A stretch of 64,000 bases of DNA, taken from Rhyacichthys aspro. Its lineage: Eukaryota > Chordata > Actinopteri > Gobiiformes > Rhyacichthyidae. Shown one piece after another: positions 10,388 through 22,430 of this stretch. Both the position numbers and the translations under genes were made by a program. The notes beneath the pieces were generated by a model. The model was not told the origin of the DNA. It ran no database searches and saw only the letters and a program-made list of their open reading frames with translations. Location of the stretch: contig CM072158.1 of the NCBI GenBank assembly GCA_036850595.1, positions 19,972,044-20,036,043 of the forward strand, written 5' to 3'. How positions within the stretch are numbered: the stretch's first letter is position 1; each line of letters starts with the position of its first letter.

Positions 10388-13300
10388 TTCGACACACACT
10401 ATGTTAAGGCCATATATCAGCGCTGGGGACATAGGCAAAGTTTTTTTCTTCTCTTCTGGGTTAAGCTGTAGAGACAGAGCAGAAACAAAAAGTGTGTTTT
10501 TGGTGCGAATTTGATGAATTTACCCAAAATGATTCTCGGAGACGGCCCCAGTGTGATCCATCACTGCGGCAGATGTGTCAGGGGTTAGACAGAGGCGAGA
10601 TATGAGCAGCAACATGCGTCGCTTTGGCATCTCAATGAAGGCTTTTAATCGCCTTTTATGACACTGAATTAATACGCGACATGGTTTGTTCATTACAGAA
10701 GTGTTTTTCCAATTAATGGTTAAAATGTTCCCAGTATTTTTAAATACCACATGATATTACAACCTTACATCTCTCTTTTTACTCTTTTTATTCTCTGTGT
10801 CAAACGTTCATGCATCAGTGCTCCAAAGTGTGTGGTCTATGGATAAGGCCAAGTTGCGCTTTAATAGGCCCCAGTCATCAACAAAATAGCATTATCAATC
10901 TTATATTTGTTTTGATATAATTTTAATAATTGAAATGACCTGAAAGTTTGGAGTTAACAATCCTTTAATGGAGTCCTTTTAAAATATTTATCTTAAATTA
11001 AGTGAATATTCTTTAAATTGTTATTAGCAATTTTACACATTTCAAACTTTATTTTCTAATACCTTTAATTTGTAACACAGCTATTTTTCAACATATTTTT
11101 TTACGTTTCATTGCAGTAGTGTGCACTGCGAGATTTTTAAAAAGTAAAATTGATTCTTTAGTAATAGAGCCCGTGCCCCTATTTAGAAATGACTGCGTTA
11201 AAGCAACAGCAACAAAAATCGAATTCAAACCACACATTTCCTCATTTGAGACATGCTTTTGCTTATAGATAATAAAAACATTCAAATCAAAGCGCCTCTC
11301 CCACACTCCTCGTGCCTCTGGTGTAGACACGGGGCTGAGCAGAAGATGGCGTTCCTTCATTGACACCGACTCCGCGCAGGCTCCAAACTCCTCTCCCAAA
11401 CTCGTTAAAAATGACACTTTCTCATGTCATCTGACTCCAATAGAGGTCACTTCCAATGTATGAATTTTTAATCCACCTCTCACACGTGACTTATTGAATA
11501 ATGAATAGCGCTGGGGTCAGAAATAGATGTGAAATTGTGGCTGTATGTTCATTTGGAGAGTTTCTCTGCGGTGTCCACAGCTCCTCTGCTCTGACCTGAC
11601 CTGACTGTGGCGGGACGACTGTGAGTACGGGCTTCACTTTGACTTTTGAAGTTCTTAATAAGTATAAAGAGTCTTATTCATTCTCTACGGATGAATATGG
11701 TTATTTCGTATTCTCAGTGCATTGCTGTGGATGAATGGTGTTGGGAGCCTATGCAAATGTACTGTTAAACACCCAACCTGCTATTTATCTATATTACACC
11801 ACTGTCTATATTAGCCTTCCATTAGTGTACTACAGTAATTACATGTCATGATTGATGTGCATTGTGTGCTCGACATGAGCTACATACCAAAGGCTTTTAT
11901 TTCTAGAGACTGACACACTGTATAATCGGAACAGTTGGCACCAAAACACAAGACAAAGTGAAATAATCCTGTTACAGTGTGTAGTGTAAGCTTTTAAGGA
12001 GACTGCATCCTTTTGCTAATGTTTTTTTTTAAGTGGAATGCACTTTGGTTCAAGAGATTAAGCTGCTAAGTGTTGCTAAACTTGGAGTGTGAATGGACAG
12101 ACGCGATACAAAAATGTAACGATGAGACGAAACATTACTGTTGCAGAAACGATGGGCATAACTGTAACTTCAGTGTAGGTTCAAGAGACAGTATATTTAT
12201 TGTGCATGTATGATAGAAACAGAACCTTGGATGGGATAGATCTGATAAAATCCTGCTCCTTTCAAAGGCAAAGGCAATTATTGAAAAATATGGAGTATTT
12301 CAGAAAGGACTCGTTTTGCGTTTGCGTTCGTTAATGGATAATCTTGATTTGGACGATGTATTTTCACTTTGGTTCCGCGGTTCAAACAGATGTATTTGCT
12401 AAAACAGTCCCCAAGATAGCCCCATGTCATAAACTAAGACACACCCTTCTAATTAATGTTCAAATGATACAGGTATTTCGTATTGTAATGTATTGTGTTT
12501 TATAAAAAGGCCTCTGGACAAACTTTCTTACATTACTATATGATGACCTGTGTGAATGAGATTGTATGGTAGGAAAAAACTCCAATTGGAACAATATTAA
12601 TACATAAAGCAACATTAAATCAACACAGTTTATCTTTGTACTCCCAAACATGTTGGGATTTGCTACCAGCTCGTGGCAACGCAGTTCTATTATACAAGTC
12701 ACATCAAATTTAAATTACAGCTTCCATATTTATAGGAGTAAGTTAATAATCCAATTTGAGTTTTGCAGCAGCATGTGTTTCCTTTAGTCTAATGGTAGGT
12801 ATACAGTCGAAAACGATACAGTGGTACTTGATTTGGATGCACAGTGTATAACATAAAAAGAGTGAACACGGAACCGTGAAATCTTTTTTAATGTTAATTC
12901 AATAGATTTCCTTCAACAAAAGAACACTTTTGAGTATATTTCGTTGCCGGGTGCACACAGCTCGAGGGCGCTGAATTTCGCCTTGATGTTGGCCTCTGTA
13001 AACGTCTCCACGCAGAGAGACAGACTTCTTTCCCACTGCTAACCAGAGGCTGGCTGTTGAGAGCTGCGAGCTGTGTCAACACTGTGGGGAGATATGGCCG
13101 CTGTCTGGCCCACATCCAGGGAGCCGTGCGCCTCGGACTCCTCCGCGTTGACAGCGAGGAGGACGCACACGGTTTGCGTAAATAAACCTCGCTATATCTC
13201 TTTTAAAAACATAGTCAGTCCACTGCTTCTGAATCAAGGATAATCGAGGTTCCCAGTCTTTTCTGGATGTCATCTAGGTTTTTTCTTTGGTGGTAATGTT

Positions 13301-13627
13301 CTTGATATGACGACAATATAAACAGCTTTTTGCCATTAGAAACTAGAAAAACTGGACAAAACAAGGTTAAAGGGAAACAGGTGAGGTTAAACACTATGCT
13401 AAAAGAACGTAAGAACTACACAAAAATGATTTACATCTAACAGAATTACAATATCCAATTTGCGCAAAAATCTTTCAACACAATTTATATTTTGAAAATG
13501 TGTATTTCCTTGATGTTCCATGACTTTCCCACACCTGGAAAACTGTTCAACAATATTCCAGGGTATTCTAGGATGTGAGGGCACCCTGATAACTCTGCAA
13601 AAGGAGTCATTTCTATCGTCCATCATC

Positions 13628-13731
13628 CACTCTTCACCGGGTCAAGGAAAAGTTCAGGTGCAGTGTAGAAAGGCGATGTGGGGTTATCCTCCACGTTGTA
13701 CGCGCCGTGGAACAGCGCCGCCCTGTTGAAT
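13628..13731 (-). other. Possible antisense exon (coding potential uncertain)
   Basis: Read on the minus strand, a TCTCTCTAG acceptor is followed by an open frame of 35 codons ending in TGA. The first 20 codons end almost entirely in G or C, unlike the AT-rich surroundings. The peptide starts FNRAALFHGAYNVEDNPTSP. I do not recognise it. A strong GTAAGT donor lies just upstream (13774-13769) but only 43 bases away, too short for one intron. A second GC3-rich minus frame of about 50 codons lies at 13042-13194. Mammalian HOXA has an antisense RNA between HOXA3 and HOXA4, so a non-coding antisense transcript is the likelier alternative. Confidence 0.2.
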
Positions 13732-15344
13732 CTAGAGAGACAAAAAGAACACGTGAAAGCACAACAAAACTTACCGGCTTATTCAAGAAAAATGCAGTAA
13801 AAGTATAAGTTATCCGTGCGCAAAAGTAAAGTTGAAGCCCATCAAAGTTGGCCGGTGTTTGCCGTGCGTTCGCCCAAAAGTTTTAGCGCGCTCAAGTTGG
13901 AGTTTGAGAAGACAAAGGCATGGCGCGGCAGTGGGACGCTGTCTATGTCCGCCCCAGATGATTAATAGTCCGGGTGGGATTTTTTCCACGCCCGCTTAGG
14001 AGAGAGGAGCTCACATAAAAGCACCAAAGGCGGAGTCGTGACGCACAGACAGTATCAAACACAAGAAGGGCCACATTAGTTCATAACAAGTAATTTATAC
14101 ATTTTTGTACATTTCTATTTTTATGGCACCATGCATTACTTATTAAATCAAGTTTGCAGTTGCATTGCAGGAATCCACTTTATTTTATAGAAAATATGTT
14201 CAAAATTGACAAAGAGCAGTGTTAATTGCACACACAATGGCTCATTATGGAGTTATTTCAGCTCTACCTCATGTTGTCTTCAGGTTAGTGTTAGAAATGC
14301 AGACTACACAACAGATACATCAACACTAAAAACATAGCACCTATCTATTATTAGCAGCCACATTATTATATTGAAACTGAGGATTTGGAAGTGTTGCATT
14401 GTGTTCCTTTTTGCAACATTTTTAGTGTCAATCATAATCATACATTTTCCAACATTTTTAAACTAACATTAACTCTACGTGCCATGTATCAAAAACCTAT
14501 ATTCGTACTGCGGATCCCAATGCTATGATTCACTCTATTTGATCAATCAGATGCTTACTACCTTTCTCCAGCACCTTATTTAACAGTGGTGCCTCTCTCT
14601 CAGAGCTGTAATCCCATCCCTCAGAGGAGCCAGAGGGGTCCATGTTCACATTAGTGGGGTCTTTGGTTCAACTCACCTCTACTTTCCTGTTACTGACACG
14701 CACATACACACACTGGACCACCTGCATAAAGGAAACATAGGTAGATGCCTGTGTAGCTGGCAGAGACTGGCAGTGAGAAAAAGGGGGCGCCATTGAGTAA
14801 CTGTGAGGGGATAGTAAGCTTGAATAAGAGTTTGCACTGATTTCTGGAGACCACTTTACCAGACTTTTTCCAACACTTGCTTAGACAATATTGGTAATTG
14901 AACACAAAGACAAATGCTCAAAATGAAGCTCAATGTGACAACAATTACAAAAACAACAATTTCAAAGTATATTACAACAATTTTCGGCATTTTAACTTTC
15001 CAATGAGATGTTCTTGGTTATCCAAAATATGTGTTAATGTGTGAAAATGTGAATTTATTTTACTCTTTAGTTAATTGGAGATTAAATTACAACATAACTT
15101 TATGGCCGTGGTATTTTGGATAAGCTCAGACAGTTTAGAAGCTGGTATTAGCTGTTTTCAAAGACAAACACTTAATGACCAGACCTGAAAACAGTGGTAA
15201 GGCACACACGTCAGACTAATAGGAGGCAGTAAAACGTAAAGTGCATAGTGATCATTGTGCTTCTCAGTGTAAAGCCCTCTTTGTGTCACTAAGTGATAAT
15301 TAACATGCTGCCTTTACACTGCCTCTGAGCTATGGCATAAGGTT

Positions 15345-15450
15345 AGCAGCTAACAGGCTACAGATATATGGCACCTTTTAAGTGACAGAGGCTTTGCTTT
15401 GTAAATGGGCACAACACGTGGAGGAGCTGGCCAAGTCTTTCTTTCTTTCA
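15345..15450 (+). repeat. Local direct duplication C, copy 1
   Basis: Aligns with 16572-16690 in the same orientation, about 1.23 kb apart. The shared core is GCTAACAGGCT, then CAGATATATGGCAC, then TTTTAA and TGACAG, then TTTGTAAATGG/TTTGTGAATGG. TGACAG is a Prep/Meis-type site and is present in both copies. I see no transposon ends. Confidence 0.7.
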
Positions 15451-16571
15451 AAACACTTAATATATTCGGATAGAGTTTGTTTTCCTAATTATATTTTATT
15501 TGATGTCCCTCTAGAACAATTCTACTGCTGTTTGTCAGTATTTGACCATTTTCCTTTTTTGTGAACATGGTAGGGACGTTTTAGTGAGCAGATTTTAGCC
15601 AGTTCACAGAATAAAAGGAAACTATAGCTATATAGGGATAAGGAAATGATAGGTCAATATTTACAGATGAACCTTAATTAGATGATGAACTGGGAGAGGA
15701 GATGTATTATATGCATATTATGTCTTTAGTGTTTGTGGTGTGTTAAATTGTGAAGTGACGCAACATTGTGTTAATCAACAACAACCAAAACAGTGTTAAT
15801 GCAGGAATGACAATATGTTTTGACACTCACAGTGTTCATTTAACATGGGTGATTTGGCTACGCTCTTGGACAAAATGTACTTTTGGTGGAATTAGATTAA
15901 AAAAACATACAATAACTAGCCAAAATCTAACAATATATAGAAAATGTACAGCAATATACACTATGTCCATCATAGAATTGCAATATTTTTAGCAGCTTTT
16001 GCCTTTTTTTGGGAGGGCGAAAAATCAACTCCTTGAATAAATAGTTCTCTAAATTTGAGCTGTAGCATAACTAGGCACTACCAGGCAAATATACTTTAGG
16101 TTGCACTTGACTGGTGCAAGTGTTTTGTAAGGGGGGTCGGCAAACAGCAGCTTCCAAGTGCCCACCTTATAAAATTAGACACAATTTCTTGAATATTCTT
16201 TGGTTGAAAATAGTACAATGAAAGCACACGTCCATCCGTTAAAAAGTCATGGAATGAACATAATTAAAAGTGAGAGAGTGAAATAGTTTGAAACAGCTTT
16301 GTCTTATATGAGTCTTTTGCTATTATAGTCATCACTGTATAATCATCAAAATACATGGATTTGTAATTAATATGCCCACTAAGTTGATTGTGAACTGGGG
16401 GCTCCTGGGTGCCTCTCGCATGGGACCCCAAAGTCTGTGAAACGCCTCTACTCCTGAAATATATTTGTGATTCTATATTAGCGCCACTACTTCGCCCATG
16501 TTGATATTATTATAGACTTAGATTTCATCAAAAGCCAAAGTGTATCTCTGAGTCTGAGCAGAAGCCCGCAA

Positions 16572-16690
16572 GAGCCGCTAACAGGCTGCAGATATATGGC
16601 ACTTTTAAACTGACAGCGCTCTTTTCTTTGTGAATGGACGACACATGGCTGTGGCACACACTGTGTCTTCTCCTCTTTTTAAAACCGCGC
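16572..16690 (+). repeat. Local direct duplication C, copy 2
   Basis: Partner of 15345-15450. It sits just upstream of the candidate distal hoxa3a promoter at 16740, which suggests that the duplicated block is a regulatory module for that promoter. Confidence 0.7.
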
Positions 16691-16739
16691 TGCTCTGGGG
16701 CGATGCCTGCCTCCGTTAATGATTCACGAGCTCAAATAA

Positions 16740-17190
16740 AAGGGATTTAAGTTGGGTCACGTGAGCAGCGCTGGGGGGACGAGTTCTACTGGCGCGGTGT
16801 GTCATGGCACTTGGAAGAAGCAAACCGGAGAGCCCCCGGTCTGGGCCATATGATGCTGATTAGATGCAGGCTTATACCCCACTTTCCGTGAGGGGGGTCC
16901 CGGGCTGTAGTTGATGTTTAACCACGGGAGAAAAGACGCACACAAACGCCTCCTCGTGCTCCTCTTTGTGGATGTATTACGCGCCACCGCCGCTGCTTCT
17001 GCTGCTGCTGGACTTGTCACGGACGGATATGTTTTTCCACGCGGACAGCGCCGGAGCTCTGGGAGGATGGATTTTATTTTGAGGTATTTCCGCCGATTGT
17101 TCATTACTGCCGTGAGTTATGGCCGCGAGAGGCAGAGGTCAGGGGGAGAAGGAACCCGGAGTGGCTTGGGAATGGACAGGTAGCAAAAAA
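16740..17190 (+). promoter_or_regulatory. hoxa3a: Candidate distal hoxa3a promoter / non-coding first exon
   Basis: A CpG-richer block opens with CACGTGAG (16758), the same E-box class as in the other Hox promoters here. Downstream are two possible + strand donors, TTGAG|GTATTT near 17082 and ACAG|GTAGCA near 17179. A strong splice acceptor without an obvious local donor lies at 22281-22295, before the hoxa3a ATG. Mammalian Hox3 genes are known to use far-upstream promoters. Linking these two sites is my inference. Confidence 0.3.
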
Positions 17191-20100
17191 GAGCGGCGAG
17201 ATTTACGCTCATATGTCAGCTTTATTGTTGATATTACGGAAAATAATCATTAAAGTGACATGAACTTGGGGATAGAGAAAGAATGAAAGTGTTGGACGCT
17301 GTTTAATGTAACAAGGACGAGTATAACTTAATTTGAAATTGAACTAAATGTAGGTTTTAATGACGCTTTATTCAAAATAAAAGCCGTGGCGCACAGTGGG
17401 TTGTTTAATAAAGTCGCAAAAGGCAAACAAAACAACACTTTTAACTCTATTTTCACTAAAGAGAAATCAATCACATATGCATTCACTTTCCACAAAGAAA
17501 ATATGAATATAAATCCATCAAAAGATATATAAATCCTTTCATTACAATGATTGAAAAGTGCTCTGTGGCTCATGACTGAAGCTACATATAGTCACGAAAT
17601 GCACACAAACAAAACGCCATTTTATTATGAAGTAAGGCGTATTTATACCATGTTTACATAGTTGTAATTGATAAACTTAGCACAGTTTTGCAGTATTTTA
17701 TAGGAACAGTTATTGTCACACACAGGCCTTTATCTGTGCATGTAAATAAAGCGGCCATTTGAATAAGCTACACACCAAACAATGGCTCAAAAATGCAACC
17801 CATGTCCAATAAAACGTAAAAAAGTATTTAGGAAAAGAAAACAAGATATCCTCATGGTTCAAAATATCATTTAGTCATAATCATTTATTCAAATTAGACT
17901 AGAAGAAAATCTGTCTATTTCACCGATAAAGAAGTATGGAAGGCTTATGTCGTTACGTATCCTCACTAACGTCCAGATTACGCACCGTTTAGTCTCCAAA
18001 ACTTGATATATTTTTAAATGATCCATCAGCCCGGTCTTGCATCAAAAACAGGGAACACCGTGGGGCTCTCGTGTCCCCGCACCACGCCTCGCCTCTACTC
18101 TCGCAGGGAAACGAGCACATAATGGAAGACGGAGTGCCACGGCGGCCAGCTCTGAGGTCACGGCGCTCCGGCGTGATTTATGGGCGCGGGGACTCGGGGA
18201 AGACTCAGGGAAGACTCAGGGAGAACTGAGAAGTGAATGCTGCGCGGCGGATAATGACTGTTCGATCCGTGCGCACTGCTGCTGCTAAACGCTGAGGGAA
18301 ACAACACTTTTATTTGCACAGAAGCCCATTTTTTTTTACAAGGTTTATCGTTATTTTACGCCAATAGACAAATATTTACCCACAGAGTGTAATCTGGGCT
18401 TCATGTCTTTTAATAATAACTGCTTAGTGTTACATACTGCATTGAAGCTATATTGTTTTTATGCGCATTTGTGAAACGTTGATGTTTAATATTTTCAAAA
18501 ACAGATGTTAAGCGTCAAAAGCGTCATACATTCATTTAAAAAAGTTACATTATTATTATTTAACAAATTCAGAAATATGGAGAATAAAAAAATGCCAGAC
18601 TGTCTGTTTCTATGTCCTTTAATTGCATAATATACAAATCATTACAAATTAAGCACAACCATTTTCGTCCTTTAGTTTTTACCAAGCTTCAAGTTTTCAG
18701 AACAAGATAAAAAATTAGAGAGAGAAGAATCACACTGAGAAAAAATAAGTTCATATTATTACGTATGAAAAGGGTAAAAGTGTATGCTCAATATTCCATG
18801 TTGCAGAGATCCAGCCTTGTGAGCGCAGGCCTCCACCGCAGCCCTCCAACTGCCTTTGGTAAGTCCATATATCTTTATTGATTTGTGTTATGAATGCTTG
18901 ATGGTGATATCCTTATTCAATTTCTAATAAGTAGCCCCGCACACGCTCGCGGATCTTGAGTCTCGTGCGTCCCCCTCTTGTAGCAGCAATATGAGCAGCG
19001 CCATAGAGAGCCATAATTCCTTCTTCTCCACTTGTCTTTGCGGCGTCATTTGTCACCATAAACGTGACTCCTGGAACGCTGCCTCGCTTCTTTCAGAAAA
19101 CTCCTTCCCAGTGTAAGCCATCTGCCCGCGTTTACACTTCACTCCGGCTACTCTTTCACCAACATTTCATCCTTTTATTATTAACACTCGCCGTGGGCCA
19201 CTGACAGACCTTCCGCGCGTAAAAGAAAGACGAAAATCAGCATTTGGCTGAAAGGAGTCAATAATTAAACAAAGTGGATGAATAGAAAAAGCAAAGTTGG
19301 CTAAAAAATAATCCTCACGCGTGGATTTTTTGGTCCCACTCACACTCCCACGCGCGGGGTCTGTTCTCTTTTAAGACATTTGTGCCAAAATCAGCAGTGT
19401 TTATGCGCGCAGGGAGAAAAACAATCTGTTTCCAAGCGGGTTGCTGCTTTCTTTAGCCTTTTGGTAGCTCCACATTTCACCCCTTTCTTCTGCAGGGGTT
19501 TCTTCTTCTTTGATTTGCTTTGTACTAATATCACTGAGAACTTGACAAAAACACATGCAGCTGTGGCAATTCCAAACGCGGCTTTTGTTAATAATATTTT
19601 AGTGTTGTTAACGCAAAGTTGAGCGGTTATTCTTCTGTTTTGAGATTTTTCAACAAACGGCAAAGAAACAGCGATGCAAAGAACTCATGTTAATGATTAA
19701 GCTGTGGAGAGAAGGTCCTTTATGTGGCGTGGGTTGGACGCAGCGTGGTCAGTGTTTCTCTGCCTCTCCTGAAGTAGATAACAGGAGATTTTAAAGGTAA
19801 AAGATGTATTTGTGGCGGTGAATTATGCACTATTTCTAGACAGCGTGTCCCGTTTTGCTTTGGGGGGAGGAGGTGGAGGTGGAAACGAGGAGAGGCAGCC
19901 TCTTGATTTGAACTGGCTTTTCCAAGGCGCTAGTTCATTTGCATAATTTTTCTTGTCTATGGTGACGCTGTGGTTCGGGGCAGTTCACTGGCGTGTGTGC
20001 ACGGTACTGGTGCGTGAGGGGACCACATAGTCCAGCAGCATATAGACCATAGACTATAGGCTCCCTCTCAGCTCTGTGGACGAGCCCCGGCTGTCTGTCT

Positions 20101-21317
20101 ATGGCACGGGGGGCAGATAAGGCTTATCACGCTGACCCCGCTGCTCACGCCTGCTTTCGTAACCTCCATCTACCCATCCACGTCGAGTAAGGAAAAAAAC
20201 GTAAAGGGGTTCCACTCTGCTCGTCGTTTTTTTGTTGTTGTGGCTGCGCGCTGACGCTTGGTGCATGGCTGGGCTTGGCTGTCTCCTACTGGCCTACTGC
20301 CTTAACTTTTCTGTGGATTACTGCTTTGATCGATTTCCTCGCTGAATGAGAGAATATTGCCGGTCGCTGCTGCGCACTGCTCGTCAGAGGATAAGGTAAG
20401 CAGGCCAGAAATAGGCTTCCCTCGCTTTGTAAATGGCCGAGTTTGTGTGTCGCGCTGGTGATTTATCACCGTACGACTTAGATCTCGGTTCAGGAAGAGT
20501 TCACTCACATACACACAGGCAGGAGCAGAGGATTCGTGCAGCGCGGAGCAGGCTGGAGCGCTGCCTTTTGTCTGCCTTATATCTACCACAGTTTGAGGGT
20601 TTGTTGCAGTGGCTCGGGTTTGTGGAGATACTGGTTCCTCTCGGGTCGTCCTCATGAGAAACAGAAACAGTGCAGACACCTTCTTTCACCGTGTGGTTGT
20701 AGTGTAATACACGCAGGAAAAGGCTCCACGAGGCTCGTGTTGTGCGATGAGTTCTGCGGCTACACAAACCACGTTCTCCATTTAATTACTAATACAGCTG
20801 CTTCATTTATTTATGACTTCATAATGAATAGTTATGACTAGTTATACCTCCCGGGCAGTATTCCTATAGGCTTTAATACAACCTTTCATATATATTTACA
20901 CGCAAGCACACCCTCATTAGTTTTATTTATTTTTTTATTTTTTTATAATATCCACTTTATAACCTAGTGGCCTTTGTTTTACTCTTTGGAAAATAAAGTC
21001 GACTTTTTATTACGTAATTTTCCAACTTTTTAAAATAAGGTTAATTTATCAATTTTTACACATTATATTTCATAATGCTTGCTAAATATATGCTGAAATC
21101 TTTACGGGCAAAATGAGCACTTTGGCTGGACGCACTGCTAAAACTTAGTGTTCTATTTATTAATGTAATGTGTTAATGAAATAACATATTTTTTTGATAG
21201 TTGATAAATAATAATTTGCAGTGGCCAGCGCTCAACATCATTTTAATGCAAGTATTGAGGATATACAAACAAGACTTTTGACAAGGCCCGGTACTTCAGG
21301 CAATTCTTCAATTCACC

Positions 21318-21393
<76 letters not shown>

Positions 21394-22280
21394 CTCTTTT
21401 TTTCTTTTTTTCTGTGCGTAAAACCAAATTGGCTTCCCACAAGAAAAACATCACTTATCCAAATGAAAGATGCTTTCAGTGTAGGTCATATCTCTTCGCC
21501 TGTGTGTTTGATATTGTTTATGATATCCATAACGATGTGGAGTGGAGATAGGCCTGCTCCCTATTGTTACCTGCGGGGACGGATCCGCTCCAGGCTGTGC
21601 GTCCCCTGCCTCTGCCGCGCCTCGGTCTCCGTTTATTCTCCGTTTATCCGCGCGTCCCTCACCGACCCCCATACATCACCTTTCCGCACATACATCACGC
21701 TCCGCGGCGGACAGCGCGGCAGCAGCCATTATTATGGGCCTGCATGTGAGAGGAGAGTTCACAGTGTGGTCACGGAGACGCACGCCCGGTTTTTCAGGTT
21801 TCTTCATTTATCTTTAAAGCTAGAGAATGCGGCTGTGTATGCTTTCACCAGGTGGCCTCATGCGCGCACATTCAACTCGATTCTGTTACAGAAATACACT
21901 CACCCCACTCATATTTTAAGGTAAAATTAGTGCTAATGTCTCCACCTGCTCCACGGAAATATGATCAGGCGTTGACAGCTCGGTTGGTAGAATAACATTG
22001 TCGCGGGAAAATGTGGTCAGCCGTTAATAACCTCCTACCTACAGCGTATTCCAATTGTTAACAAGCTGTGAGGTTTAAAATGTCACAGGTTTTCTTGTTA
22101 AATAGAATGCTTTTGTGGTGATTGTGGGTCGCAGATGGTGATACAGGGTTGGTGCGTGCCTCCGTGGCCCGTGGAAGCCAGAAGGTAAACGGTAATAGTC
22201 TGCACAAGTGCTGGCCCTATCTCGGCTCCATAGTCTGCGGTGTCAGGCCCGCATTGAAAAGTAAGATGGATCGCCACCAT
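17190..22280. other. hoxa4a-hoxa3a intergenic region, distal half
   Basis: No gene recognised. GC/CpG-rich islands at about 18030-18300, 18930-19240, 19680-20700 and 21530-21820 alternate with AT-rich DNA. The 19.95-20.3 kb island contains GCTGAC half-sites of MARE type (near 20132 and 20249). Mammalian Hoxa3 uses Kreisler/MafB sites in its r5/r6 enhancer, so this is a reasonable place to look. A TGATGGATCA Hox/Pbx-type word lies on the minus strand at 18019-18028. Confidence 0.5.
21320..21393. repeat. ATT trinucleotide microsatellite
   Basis: About 74 bases of uninterrupted ATT repeat followed by a T/C-rich run. Confidence 0.97.
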
Positions 22281-22430
22281 TTCTTCTCCTCACAGTGCTT
22301 CTTGTAACCCTAGGTTCACCCGAGGAGGCCATTGGCGGAGAGGCGTCACGTGACCACGGGGTGCCAATGTTATTCTACAAGGGTGTCAAGACCCTGTCAG
22401 TTTCGGAAATAAATATTGGGAAACGGCGAG
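22281..22430 (+). promoter_or_regulatory. hoxa3a: hoxa3a proximal promoter and 5' splice acceptor
   Basis: A pyrimidine-rich TTCTTCTCCTCACAG acceptor ends at 22295, so the coding exon can be joined to an upstream non-coding exon. Immediately downstream are an inverted CCAAT box (22331-22335), CACGTGACC (from 22347) and a forward CCAAT (22364-22368), which look like a proximal promoter. Both features would allow alternative promoters, as known for Hox3 genes. Confidence 0.5.

Larger units (their letters stand above)
9300..16739. other. hoxa4a-hoxa3a intergenic region, proximal half
   Basis: No protein-coding gene on the + strand. I see a DR1 site (10375), a GC-richer block at 10140-10620, an island at 11390-11640 and possible antisense exons at 12950-13780. 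Duplication C begins at 15345. The AT-rich stretches between, especially 11.7-12.9 kb and 14.1-15.3 kb, hold nothing I can name. A phrase near 16380-16460 resembles one at 40700-40766 and is probably an old interspersed repeat. Confidence 0.6.

Noticed and set aside
11592..11605. TGACCTGACCTGAC as a retinoid element
   Set aside because: The half-sites overlap by one base, so no receptor dimer spacing fits.
13732..13774. A 43-bp minus-strand intron between the GTAAGT donor and the TCTCTCTAG acceptor
   Set aside because: Too short to be spliced in vertebrates; the two sites could only be used with other partners.
22416..22430. Longer hoxa3a N-terminus beginning at 22416
   Set aside because: The codon at 22416 is TTG; the ATG at 22431 gives the conserved MQKATYY start.
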